Shown here: in pieces, positions 24,100 through 34,492 of the stretch | Numbering within the stretch: position 1 is the stretch's first letter | Layout: each line of letters opens with the position of its first letter | NCBI GenBank assembly: GCA_019916065.1 | Contig: CM034233.1 | Span: forward strand, 1,984,001 to 2,048,000 | From: Vitellaria paradoxa | Taxonomy: Eukaryota > Streptophyta > Magnoliopsida > Ericales > Sapotaceae | Reading direction: 5' to 3' | Length of the DNA: 64,000 nucleotides | Notes under the pieces: generated by a model | Seen by the model: only the letters and a program-made list of their open reading frames with translations | Database searches by the model: none | Told to the model about the DNA's origin: nothing | Program-made: the position numbers and the translations under genes

Positions 24100-24250
24100 A
24101 AAAACCAAGAATAAAAATATAGTAATTAACATGACTCCAAATACAGTATGTTCTAGCTAATGGACTCAAATTAAGATATACATATATAGACTTTAATTAA
24201 TTATAATTAGCTTTGGCAAGCATAGTCTACAACATAATCATCGTCATAAT
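24100..24250 (-). pseudogene. SRC2-like 3'-end relic
   Basis: Minus strand, the sequence ending at about 24208 reads YDDDYVVDYACQS then TAA, matching the last residues of SRC2-like gene 1. It is followed by about 100 bp of matching 3' flank (tttaattaattataattagc). Upstream on the gene strand it runs straight into repeat U, so the promoter and the rest of the coding region are deleted. This is a third member of the cluster. Confidence 0.82.
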
Positions 24251-24930
24251 AACAAAAATAAAATAAATCAAACACAAAATAAATCAAACACAAAATATCT
24301 ATTAAAATTACAATAAATCAAAATATATCTATATATATATATATAATGTTAAAAAATAGCATGTGTGTATATATTTTTCTAAAAGCATTTGCGTACGTGA
24401 ATATATATATATGTATCTATGTATGTGTGTATATACAAATGCCTAACTAGAAGATTTCTGCTAAATTGGCATGGTGAGCCCCTAAAACAAGATGAGTGGT
24501 TACACTTTTTTACGCAAAATAAAGTGAATTAGAAATCTCATAAAACCCAAAAGAAGTAAAAACAATAGAAACATTAAAGCCTTCATTTTAAGATATTATG
24601 CACTTGCAAGGTAGCCTAACAAGCTCTAATGCAAGCAATATTGGCATATAAAAATATCATATATACAATTAATGAGGTCCCACTCAAAAGGACAATAATG
24701 TTGTAATACGACAACTTCCAAGAGCCAAGATGCAAGGTAGCCTAGCAAGCTGTAATGCAAGCAATATTGACATACAAAAATATCAGATATACAATTAATG
24801 TGGTCCCACTCAAAAGGACAATAATGTTATAACACGACATTTGCCAAGAGACAAGACGCACGGCACCTACCCACCCACAATTTGCCACATTTAATTAATA
24901 CATGAAGTGAACTTTATCGGGTTGTCAAAA
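24250..24930. repeat. Repeat U, copy 2
   Basis: The first part (24250-24600) and the second part, the latter present twice in tandem (about 24605-24725 and 24728-24925, each with gaggtcccactcaaaagga-like words and the 'caagagccaagatgca' phrase). The copy ends 'tgaactttatcgggttgtcaa'. Confidence 0.82.
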
Positions 24931-25019
24931 GAAAAAAAATTAATATTAATTTGATGTAAAAATAATACGATTAAAAAAATTTAAAAATTTTTAAAATTTT
25001 TAAAAATTTTTTTATAATA

Positions 25020-25230
25020 CCAAACAATGAGTTTCTGGGATTGGAAGGTGATCCAAAAAAAAAAATAGTATTACATTGTGTGTGTCTCAATTTTTTTTTA
25101 ACAAATTTATACAACACCAAACACATAAAACACGAAATACTAATTTTTACAAATTTATATAACTCCAAATGCACAAAACATGAGACACTAACTTATACAA
25201 ATTTGTATAATTCTCAACACACCCTTATGG
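25020..25230. mobile_element. MITE M1 (reverse) with the same flank as 23905
   Basis: 'gagtttctgggattggaagg' then 'acaacaccaaacacataaaac' and 'ttctcaacacaccc', as in 23905-24075. This suggests the block was duplicated with the SRC2 unit. Confidence 0.6.
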
Positions 25231-25270
25231 TCATGCTAATCTATAAGCTAACAAAAACCGAGAATAAAAA

Positions 25271-25574
25271 TATAGGTGAGATTTGATTTATTTTTTTATT
25301 TTCTGTTTGAAAAATCTTAAAATACAAAAATACAAAACACTCTATTTTTGTTATTTTAAAATTTTTCTTATTTTGGATTAAAAACACTTAAAATAACTTT
25401 TTGTCATTTTTTATTTTATGTATAAAAAATTCTCTATTTTTGAAAACAAATTTTAAAAACATAAGTAACTAAATACGTTTTGAGTTCTTTTTTTTTTATT
25501 TTCAACAGTGTAAAATAAAAAATGAATTCAAAATAAAAAATAAAAAATAAAAAAACAAACCAAACGAGCCTATA
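25271..25574. mobile_element. MITE in the 3' flank of SRC2-like gene 2
   Basis: Element 25275-25570, ends GGTGAGATTTGATTTATTT / AAACAAACCAAACGAGCC. It is flanked by TATA on both sides. The matching flank of gene 1 and of the relic (aaaaatatagtaatt) has no insert. The interior is A/T-rich, of the type 'tttttattttctgtttg', as in 57793-58112. Confidence 0.82.
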
Positions 25575-25691
25575 GTAATCAACATGACTCTAAATACAAT
25601 ATGTTCTAGCTAATGGGCTCAAATTAAGATATACATTAAAAAAAACTTTAATTAATTATAATTAGCTTTGGCAAGCATAGTCTACAACAAA

Positions 25692-26264
25692 TTAATCATC
25701 ATCATCATCATCACAACCGAGGACTAGGGGAATGCATAGTGAGGCAACAGCACGGAGGAAAATCACTTTCCCCTTCTTCGGCCATTTCTTCCCGGGGGCT
25801 TCTTCTTTAACAATCTCTTTTTCTTCTTCTTTAAAAATCTCTTTTTCGCTGAACATACACGAAAGGCTGAGCTCTCCCTGCGAGACTGCAGAATCCCTTT
25901 GCACCCTTTTAGTCAATCTGGCGCCGCCGCGTCCTCGGTTTGCCTGCCAGTGATCGTAGAGTTCTTTGATTGAGGTGCGGACTTCACCGATGTATTTGTC
26001 GACTTTGGCCGTGCGTTTACAGTACAACTTGACGACAAGCATGACCCCTTCTTGATACAGCGCTTGCTCACCGATGGTGTATTTGATGGTGCAGTTCCAG
26101 GCAGGGTTGGTCTTGTTTTCATAGTCGACGGGAGTACTTTGCCGCTCCGTTTCTTTGTTGCCGGCGATTGAGACCACCGCGTATACTTTCATCCGGAGTA
26201 TCGTCCGAACATCCTCGAGATCACTAGCTGAAATAAGGGTGATCTGAATCCTCCTGCATTCCAT
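25692..26264 (-). CDS. SRC2-like C2-domain protein 2
   Basis: Single exon, 190 residues, clearly paralogous to 18970-19542 (shared MECxRIxIxLISASDLEDV, MKVYAVVSIA, NPAWNCTIKYT, VVKLYCKR, YIGEV blocks). The C2 domain spans about residues 5-125. It differs by a Lys/Glu-rich insert (KEEEKEIVKEE, about 147-157) and a shorter C-terminus. A GAT microsatellite gives a run of Asp, then TAA. Beyond that stop the DNA still reads FVVDYACQS in frame, so the ancestral tail has been cut by a stop inside the repeat. The hydrophobic stretch (VIFLRAVASLCIPLVLG) is kept. It probably has the same membrane-associated role, with its own TATA box. Confidence 0.9.
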   Translation of the reverse strand: MECRRIQITLISASDLEDVRTILRMKVYAVVSIAGNKETERQSTPVDYENKTNPAWNCTIKYTIGEQALYQEGVMLVVKLYCKRTAKVDKYIGEVRTSIKELYDHWQANRGRGGARLTKRVQRDSAVSQGELSLSCMFSEKEIFKEEEKEIVKEEAPGKKWPKKGKVIFLRAVASLCIPLVLGCDDDDDD

Positions 26265-26346
26265 ACTGCTATTATTTCGTGAATGCTTTTGTGTTTTTGA
26301 GAGGTAAAGTAGAAAGAGCTAGAGATGGGAGAATTATTGCAGTTGT

Positions 26347-26353
26347 TTATATA
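26347..26353 (-). promoter_or_regulatory. TATA box of SRC2-like gene 2
   Basis: TATATAA on the gene strand, about 85 bp upstream of the ATG at 26264, in the same context as in gene 1. Confidence 0.65.
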
Positions 26354-26425
26354 ACAAATCAGCTCAACCCCTTGAAAATATGAACTGTCATCAACGGTCG
26401 AGATTGACTTTACAGACAAAGGACG

Positions 26426-26971
26426 GCTGAGAATAATGGTGGACCCAGAAACTTAGGTCCATATAGGCGTAAATTATAAATAAAATTTTAAATTTTAAAT
26501 AAATGTATAAAATACGATAAAATATTATATATTGATATTAAATATTTTTTTTATATAAAATATAAAATTAAGCTACTTTTATTCTTTGTTAATAATAATA
26601 ATAATAATAATAAAAGAAATGGTGGGAAGAATAAAATAAAAATAAAAGAATTGGTGGGCGCAAGAGAAAATTGGTGGGACAAAATTAAAATAGAAGTGAG
26701 AAATTTAATGAAGGCCAGGTGGGACAAAATTAAAATAGAAGTTAGAAATTTAATGGAGGCGTGAAAGACTCGAACTCCGATCTTCAAGGTGACTAAAGAG
26801 CCAAAAAACTGCACTCCGATCTTCAAGGTGACTAAAGAGCCAAAAGGCTGCACGCTAGCCAATTACACCATCACTCAACATTGTTCAAAAGAATTGAGTT
26901 TTATTAATTACTTAAAATCCAGTATAGGCGCTCACTCGACACCACGTGGATCCGCCCTTGGCTGAGAATAA
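26426..26971. mobile_element. Inverted-repeat element with a tRNA-like segment and 11-bp target duplication
   Basis: Element 26437-26960, flanked by GCTGAGAATAA (26426-26436, 26961-26971). The ends are loosely inverted (TGGTGGACCCAG / GTGGATCCGCCC). Two kinds of direct duplication lie inside: a 45-bp unit (about 26670-26755) and a 38-bp unit (about 26777-26852). On the minus strand, 26876-26757 reads like a degenerate tRNA (A-box GGTGTAATTGGCTAGCGTG, B-box GGAGTTCGAGTCT). The 11-bp duplication fits Mutator-type insertion, but a SINE-derived body cannot be excluded. Confidence 0.6.
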
Positions 26972-27670
26972 ATTTACTGACTCAGAGCTCGAGAGAGAGG
27001 GGGAGAGAATTAAGCGATTATTTGATTGGTAAAAATTTAACTTAAAAATATAGTATAGATGTAAAAATTTGATATAAAGGGTCCGTTTGACTTACCAAAT
27101 TTTACTAAAAGTTACTAAATTTTAATTACTTTTGTATTTTTTTAATAAAATTTTAATATCTATCACCTTTATGTCACATCTTTTTATTTTTATTGTACTT
27201 TTTAACTATCATTTGGTCAATCAAACATGCCTAAAGTAGTATATAATAAATTTTAATTAAAAAATAAAAAATTAATAAATTTTAATTAATTCCGGCGAAC
27301 TGAACACTCTTAAAGCGTCAGTAATGTACTGTGATGGGTAGACATTTCAATGGAGAATGACCGGTAATCACGTGAGGGAAGCGGGGCGGCTGACGAGTGT
27401 TGTTGGCCCACTGCGAGCGTCGGTTGACAGTACGATTTTATCGTCATTTTTTTAATTAATTACTAACTAATTATTAAAATATTAATTTTTTTATGTTTTG
27501 AAAAAAAAAATTAATTTTTTAATAGTTGTACAATAATCCCAAAAATTGTATATTTTAATATACTTATTATTTATAATATATTATTTAAAAAATCAAAATT
27601 TTAAAATATATTATTATAATATATTATTTGACCAAAACCTTCATGAACTTTCCTTTACTTGGCTACCACG

Positions 27671-27701
<31 letters not shown>
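26972..27701. other. Intergenic; one probable MITE
   Basis: About 27079-27235 runs from gggtccgtttgacttacc to ggtcaatcaaacatgcct, a weakly inverted unit that may be a MITE. A TA run at 27673-27701 ends at the left LTR. No genes. Confidence 0.45.
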
Positions 27702-27705
<4 letters not shown>

Positions 27706-28455
27706 CGGCAGTAAATTTTATCGTCGAAATTGTTGATCACGCCAATTGAGAATGCAATTGTGAACTTGTCGAACAAAGACAAGAGAAAGGTTATGACCGG
27801 AGTAAAGGTTTATGACCGGAAAACTCTCCGATACTTAAGTCAGCAAGTAGCTTATGAGAAAACTCTTAAGAGAAAAAGTAAATAGTGCAATAAGTTGGCA
27901 ATAGTCAGTTTACCTCTTTGTGAAGTGGAATATCGTATTTATAGCAATGCAAATAATAAATCAAATAAAATAATACATGTGATTTGGCTGTATTCAGGCC
28001 TCCGAGTACTTCTTTTCTTCTCTTACTTTAAATGCATTTCACTTCTCATTTAATACCCCATACCTTTCATTAAATGTGTTTGGTAGGTAAATACGGCTGT
28101 ATAGCCAGAATTCAGTTGTCAAACTGTCTACTTGTCACATCTATCAACCACTTGTAATGAGACGAACTAATTTAGTTTCCTTCACGGTGATAAATACATA
28201 GTCCAGTCATAACTTGGGTGCATTTATAGTTACAAGCCCATATTAATGATGGGGGACCCATGCCTAACATTTATTAGCTGCCAATCGAATGACCGAACAA
28301 ACTAACTTTTGAGATCCTCGACTACTGCCACGTGGCAGCATATTATTTGTCAATACTAAAGCTCCAGGAAGACCAAAGCCATCTTTATTGGAAGCCACGC
28401 GTCAATCAACAATGTTCGTGGGCGGTACCACGTGTCAACATCTAGTCGTTCGGTA
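27702..28455 (-). repeat. 3' LTR (left), missing its outer 135 bp
   Basis: Matches the right LTR from TGTTCGGCAG to 'agtcgttcggta' (28455 = 40006). The remaining 135 bp of the LTR seen at 40007-40141, plus the polypurine tract, are deleted, and coding sequence of the antisense gene follows directly. Confidence 0.85.
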
Positions 28456-30427
28456 CCCCCTAAAGCCTTTGAATACTCTTCAGAATTTGAAGAAGAAGAG
28501 GAGGAAGGAGAGCTAAGGCCCCCTCAAGCCTTTGAACTTTTTTCTGAGGGAGTAGAAGAAGAACCTAGCCCCCCTGAAGCCTTCGAGTTCATTCCTGAAG
28601 AAGAGGCAACCACCATGACTCCCAAGATAGACTATAAGAAGCTTGCTCAGGAAAGAGACAAGCGACAAAAGATTGAGGATGCAAAGAAGAAGGTCGAGAA
28701 ACGAAAGGCTGCCGACAAAAGAAAGATCGATGAGGGAAAGGCTCCTGCTCCTGTCTCTGCTGAAGAAATCCTCAAGGTAAAGATCGAGAAGGGCAAGGAG
28801 CAGGAGGCCCTTCGGCTCAAACCTTCTAATGCTCCTCAACAAAAGAAGGCTAGGACTTCAGCTGCTGGGGAGGTTCAAGTCATTGAGCCCCCAATGCCAA
28901 TCAAAGCACCCTCTGAGAAGGAGACCGCCTCCCACTGGGACGCTCTATCTAAGGCCACAACGCCTAGCTTTTCCCAACCTACTAGTCCTATACCCCTTCA
29001 AATTGAATACCCGGCCAATCCGGTGCGAGACTCCCCCTTTTTATCCCAAAAAATCCTTATCCCGAGCCTTGAATTTCCTCAAGGCTGTCCATTCACTATC
29101 CAAGATTCGGCCTTCAATCATGTCGAAAAATACCTCAAAGGAGTCCTCCCTCCACAGGATGTCCAGGCGATGAGGAAAAATAAGTTGGAGGACATCCACC
29201 ACACGCTGATAAAAAAGGCCATATCTGTAAGCGTTACGATTTTCCTTTTAACTTTTCTTCTATTTTACTCGTTTCTTTTCTGACGAACTTCTTAACTTTT
29301 CTTTCTCTTACCAGACTTCTCTATACACAATGGAGCTGATTGCTCGGAGACAGGCTCTCGAAGCCAAAGTTGAACTGGACAGGACAGACATCAAAGATTT
29401 AAAGGAAAAGTTGAGGGGTTTGGAGAAGGAGAAGAAAAAACTCCAAACGAGCAATGACGCCTTGGTGGAGGACAAAAATAAGCTCCTCAATGAGAAAAAA
29501 GAAGTGGAGCGACAGCTTAACTCCGCCTTTAAGCAAGTAGAGGCTGGCAAAGCTCGTGTGAAACACATAGACAAGATCCTGACAAAGAAAGACGAGGAGC
29601 TATTGGAAAAAATTGGTAAACTCTCCAAGCCCGAGTTCGAATTATCTTCTTCAAAAGCCGAGCAGGAGGGACTTGCCAGGGACTTGGAGAATTCTAGAGC
29701 CAAGCAAATCTCGCTGAGGCAGGAACTCGAGAGCCTCAGAGTAGAATTCAGGCTCAAGACTCGGGCTCTGGAAGAAAAAGATGCTACCCTCCAAGCCGCC
29801 GAAGAAAAGACAAAGGTGGAGATCGAGGCTCAAATAAATGACTGTGTGGAACAAATAAGGGATGCTCACAATGAATACTTTCTAGAGGGTTGGGAAGCCG
29901 CAATAAAGAAGAATAATGTTGACAACACCAATCTAACTTACAGAAAGGTCCCTTATCCAGATCCACATTGTCCGACTCCTCTTTTTAGCTTCGAACGCCC
30001 ACATCCAACCCCCTCAGTCCAGACGTAGGAAGAAGACATCGAAAAGGACGAGGTCGAGGTTGAGAGCTCTCCTAAGGAACTTCCACCCAAGGAAAAGAGA
30101 TCAATCTAGTTGTGGAAAGTGATCCTTCTAAGGAGGGAGAGAAGTGAGCCCCTCCCCTTTTTATTTTTTTGCTTTTCCATTTGTTCAACTGTACAAAGAG
30201 GTATTAGACTCTATAAATTTTCTGACTTGAATGAATGGGAATCTCTCAATTTTCTCTGATCTTTACTTTGCTTTACTTTCTGTGTCTTTTACTCCTTCAG
30301 AACCGATGATGCACTCATTGAAGAGTACTTTGATTTGCTTATCGATGAGATCATAGGAGGAGCAGCCGAAGAGTACCTTGAGGTGTTCTCTGGCGAGATA
30401 GCAATGAACCCTTTTAACAAACACTAA
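28456..30427 (+). pseudogene. Antisense three-exon gene of the Tat element (coiled-coil protein), decayed
   Basis: Exon 1 is 28456-29226 (5' end cut by the LTR fusion). A GT-AG intron follows at 29227-29314, in phase, into exon 2 at 29315-30143. A second intron, 30144-30300 (GT-AG), leads to exon 3 at 30301-30427, which ends NPFNKH then TAA. The product is Glu/Lys-rich: acidic repeats (PPEAFEF, PPQAFELF), a basic region, a folded-looking block (FPQGCPFTIQDSAF), then a long coiled coil in exon 2 (for example LKEKLRGLEKEKKKLQ). TAG at 30026-30028 and a one-base frame change before 30143 break exon 2. No catalytic domain is recognised. The position fits the extra antisense ORF described in Tat elements; its function is unknown. 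Confidence 0.78.
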
Positions 30428-30532
30428 CCTCCTAGTTTGACCTCTGTTAGGGCAAATTCTAACACTAATACCAATGTAAAATAACTTGCTACCTAATGTA
30501 AAATGACTTCACTTGTAATTACAAGAATTTGC

Positions 30533-30538
30533 AATAAA
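30533..30538 (+). terminator. Polyadenylation signal of the antisense gene
   Basis: AATAAA about 105 bp after the exon 3 stop, in sense with the antisense gene, before the tandem repeat block. Confidence 0.55.
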
Positions 30539-31439
30539 AGTCCATGAACTATACTTTGTACATGCCCTATTTCATCTGTGCATAACTCGTTGTCCAAGTG
30601 CTTGTGTTTATGCTTTCAATGAACACACTCTAATAATTAAGCTTCACTCAAATTGTTTTGAAACTTGACTTAGGTGCTTTTATAATCAGGCTTTCCAAGA
30701 ATTAATCACATGACAAGTTCAAACTTTTTGATAAAAATGATATAGCCTTAACACATCAAAGAATAGTTTTTCACATACCTGGATGAGCTCGGCTCCATTT
30801 AAATTTGCATACTTGAGTTAAGGCTTTCACTTTCTGAGGAATATTGGATTTCATATCAATGTCGAGCTTTCTTAGTATGAGCTTCTGCTTTCCAAGAGCT
30901 TTCACTTTCTTGTGCTAACACACGGCAAGCTGAGTGTGGCTCATTTTTTATAGTCCTTTTCAATAAACCAAAGAACTAAATCTTGGCTTAAAGAGAGCAC
31001 CTAGTCAGTTAATAAACCAGGGTTGAACCAACACCCCAAGGGGGTATGGTTCTCTTTTGATAATCCTTTTCAGTAAACATAGGAACTGAATCTCAGCTTA
31101 AAGAGAGCACCAGATCAATTAATAAACCAGGGTTGAACCAACACCCCAAAGGGGTGTGGTTCCCTTTTGATAATCTTTTTCAATAAACCAATGAACTGAA
31201 TCTCAGCTTAAATAGAGCTCCTGGTCAGTCAATAAACCAGGGTTGAACCAGCATCCCAAATGGGTATAGTTCCCTTTCTGTACCAACGCTCAGCAAGCCG
31301 AGCGTGACTCTTTTTTGAACCAACATCAGAGAGGGGTGTGGCACTTTTTTATTAAACACTAATTTGTCATAAGCTTTCGAAATTGCTTCCGTTTTTATTC
31401 AGTTTCATGAAGAAATCTTTTAATGAATGTACAACAATT
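30539..31439. repeat. Element 3' untranslated region with three 110-bp tandem repeats
   Basis: From about 30951 to 31285 three units follow at exactly 110-bp spacing. 'cagtaaac/caataaacc' occurs at 30961, 31071 and 31181; each unit has 'ggttgaaccaacaccccaa' and 'ggtatggttc...ttttgataat'. A partial fourth follows near 31300. Before and after them is non-coding sequence between the convergent antisense gene and integrase. Confidence 0.85.
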
Positions 31440-32580
31440 TTAATGATAATATAGCTTTAAATGAGCAATGTTCCATGGTTTTCTGATTGGCTTGCCTTCC
31501 ATATCATTCAACCTAGAGGCTCCATTGCCGAGCACTTCCGAGATGAGAAATAACCCTTCCCAATTGGCTCCCAGCTTTTCTTCTGTAGGATCTTTCCTAG
31601 TACCCATCAGCTTTCTCAACACATAGTCCTCAACATGAAATTCTTTGTGCCTGACCCCCTTATTGTACTTTCTTCTTGTCTCTTGCTGATAGTTGGCTAA
31701 CCTCAGCGCAGCAAGTTCCCTTTTTTCATCAATCAGGTCCAGACTCACTGCAATTGCTTTGTCATTCTCCCTTTGATCAAAAGCTTGTGTTCTAATGCTT
31801 GGTAGGCTAACTTCCAACGGTATGACAGCTTCCATACCATAGGCTAGAGAGAATGGAGATTCCCCAGTTGATCTTCTTAGAGTTGTTCGGTACGTCTAAA
31901 GGACTGATGGGAGCTCATCTACCCATTTCCCTTTTGCCACTTCTAACTTCTTCTTGATGCCATTGAGGATGACCTTATTCGTAGCTTCAGTTTGTCCATT
32001 GTTCTGGGGGTATGCAGGTGTTGAGTAGATATTCTTGATCCCATACCTGGAATAGTATTTCCTAAATGGAACACTATCAAATTGTGTTCCATTGTCAGAA
32101 GTAAGCGTCCTAGGAATGCTGTACCTTGTAATGATACTTTTTCCAAACAAATCGAATAGTATCGGTGTCCCTGATATGGGCCAAAGGTTCTACTTCCACC
32201 CATTTAGTGAAGTAGTCAGTTCTGACCACTAACCATTTTCTATTTCCTGAAGCAGTAGGCAGCGGACTAACTATGTCAAGCCTCCATTGAGCAAATGGCC
32301 AAGGGCTAGTAAGCAGGCTGAGCTCTTGTGCTTGTTGATGAGGTATGGGAGCAAACTTTTAGCATTTCTTACATTTACGGACATGAGTTTGGGCATCTTT
32401 CCCCATCCTTGGGCACCAGTATCCATGTGTAATCATTCTGTGTGCCAATAACTTAGCCCCAGTGTCTGCCCCACAAACCCCTTTATGTAGCTCATACAGA
32501 AAAAATCTTGCACCTTATCAGGATGATCCAGAGAAAGCCAAAACCTAGTAGCCTTTATTCTGAGCTACATGCCACCTAGA
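31440..32580 (-). pseudogene. Integrase of the Tat element, broken
   Basis: Read on the minus strand: zinc-binding part near 32500-32370 (HKGVCGADTGAKLLAHRMIT, CKKC), catalytic core (LTSDNGTQFDS, YSTPAYPQNNGQTEATN at about 32100-31960), then a C-terminal part ending PIRKPWNIAHLKLYYH at 31440. TAG at about 31897 replaces a Trp codon in the motif before TYRTT, and several frame changes occur upstream. The RNase H domain expected before it is missing (deletion at the 32580 junction). Confidence 0.85.
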
Positions 32581-34488
32581 TACTCTATGTATTCTCGGGT
32601 ATCAAAAATGCCATGTACAAGATCACCAACTTCCATGTCTAAGATTAGAAAATAAAATGAGAAAGAGAAAAACTACACTAAAATGCAACTTAAGTTAACT
32701 AGCGTGCAAACTAGGTTATATGATATGCAAAAGAAAGAAAACTACTAATAAAAAGATGGAGAAAAGAAAAATTCACCCAATTTCTCAAGTGAACTCTCTT
32801 TTAACTCCCAAGTCTAGTGCTTAGTTGCCCTCCCCGGCAATGGCGCCAAAAACTTGACCGACCCTAAAAAGTGTTTTGGGTTCTACTTCTCAAGTGCAAG
32901 AGGGCAGTCGTAGTTTTAAAACTCGGTGAGTCCGAGGTCGAATCCACAGGGAGGGCTTTGTTAAAAGCTCTAGACTTGTTCTCTTAATTAGTAGGTGAAC
33001 CTAAATTTATTTAAACTAATTTTTTAGCAACTCAAACTTTTTTTTTAGATTCTAAATGAAAGAAATTCAATTTAATTTAAAAATGCAAACAAAGCATCTA
33101 CTCTAAATTCTAAAGCGAATAAATCAACTCATAAATTAAATTAAATAACAAGCATAATACTAAAAAGGTTCTTGATCCAACTTTCAAGTCCGGGTAGTTC
33201 ACTGCTTTACCTTGGGATGTTTTTATTCAAAACTAAATTAGGGTTTAATTCGAAAAGTGTTAAGAATATTTTAATCAAAGGTCAGTACCAGTGATCTCAA
33301 GCGGATATGGTTAAAGACCTTTGTTTCCGAAAGTTTTTCAAACAAATGAAACTAGAAATGAATTCGAAACCTATTTTTAACCTTATTCGAAAGTATGTAA
33401 ACAGTTATATTCGAAAACCCATACCAGTGAATTCAAATGAGTGTGGTTAAAGATTTTCGATTTCGAATGTTTTTGAAACAAGTTGAAAATAGATTTTAAC
33501 ACGGTAGATCCTTACGCATGAGCTCTCACAACCCATGCGAAGGGTCTACTAACACCCCAAGGTTTTTCGTGAACTACCCATTCTTGATTCGTTTAATCAA
33601 GAACTAGGGTTTTACGCTAAAACTACTTTAAGCATCTTAAAAACAATAAAATAGCATTCAATCATACGAAAAGAGAATTGAAACAAACAAAACATGATAT
33701 TACGAAACAAATCAAAATAAAACGAAATAGATTAAAGTGCAACTTACAACGTAAGGCGAATATAAAAGACGAGGTGAAGAATCACTACAAAGACAACGAT
33801 GAAAGCTCTAACGAAAACCATGAATCCACGCATCCAAGTTTAAAAACTAATCTAAAAACTCTCAAAATTCTATTCTGACTCTCAATTGAAGGTGCAAAAT
33901 CAAAAGGGGCTTCCTTGGGTCGGCCATGTAGCAGAGATTATATAGAAGTTGTAAAGAAAACCCTAAAAGACGGAGTGAAGCCGCGCGCGCATAATACACT
34001 GTGGTCTGGACCGTTTGGCAGGTGGTTCGGACCACAGAAACTTTGATCTTCAAGTTCTGCTTCTCGTTTGCTGCTTCTGACAGCTTTTTATCCTCAACTT
34101 CCACTGCTATTTTGACCTCGAAAACGATCGATTCAGGCTTCGGCTAAAGCATGAAAGTTGTAGCCCTTTGAGTCTTCTTTCCAACCCAAAAATAATCAGG
34201 TCAATCCGAGTTGTGAGTGAAAAGGCATGATCCAAATACTGACAAGGTGTTGAGCTGAAACTTCAACTGCACACCACTTTAACTATCTTGAACTTTGGAC
34301 CATTTTTTCCTCATCGGAAGCCACTTTCAACACTGCTAATCTCATGTATTTTCCTTTTTTACCTGCAATTAAGAGAATAAACACTATAAATAATAAAATA
34401 ACGATAAAACTTTGAAATTAACTACTTAAATGCATCAATGGGTATCAAAATGTGGAGTTTGTAATTACACTTTTCAAGTGTAATCAGT
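32581..34488 (-). mobile_element. Truncated second LTR element inserted in the Tat pol
   Basis: Minus strand: an LTR starting TGATTACACTTGAAAAG at 34488 and ending GGTCGGTCA at 32855 (1634 bp). It is followed by a primer-binding-site-like AGTTTTTGGCGCCATTGCC (32854-32836), about 200 bp of leader and a short gag-like start (MEVGDLVHGIFDT) near 32632. The element then stops and the host integrase resumes. Its internal region, its other LTR and the host RNase H are gone, so a deletion joined the two. The LTR is related to the solo LTR at 38100-39690. Confidence 0.72.
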
Positions 34489-34492
34489 GTTG

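Noticed and set aside
26757..26876. A functional tRNA gene on the minus strand
   Set aside because: A-box and B-box-like words are present, but the body is split by a 38-bp duplication and the stems do not pair convincingly.
28513..29869. Minus-strand frames across the antisense gene as proteins
   Set aside because: They are Ser/Leu-rich mirror frames of the Glu/Lys-rich plus-strand exons, which have proper splice sites.
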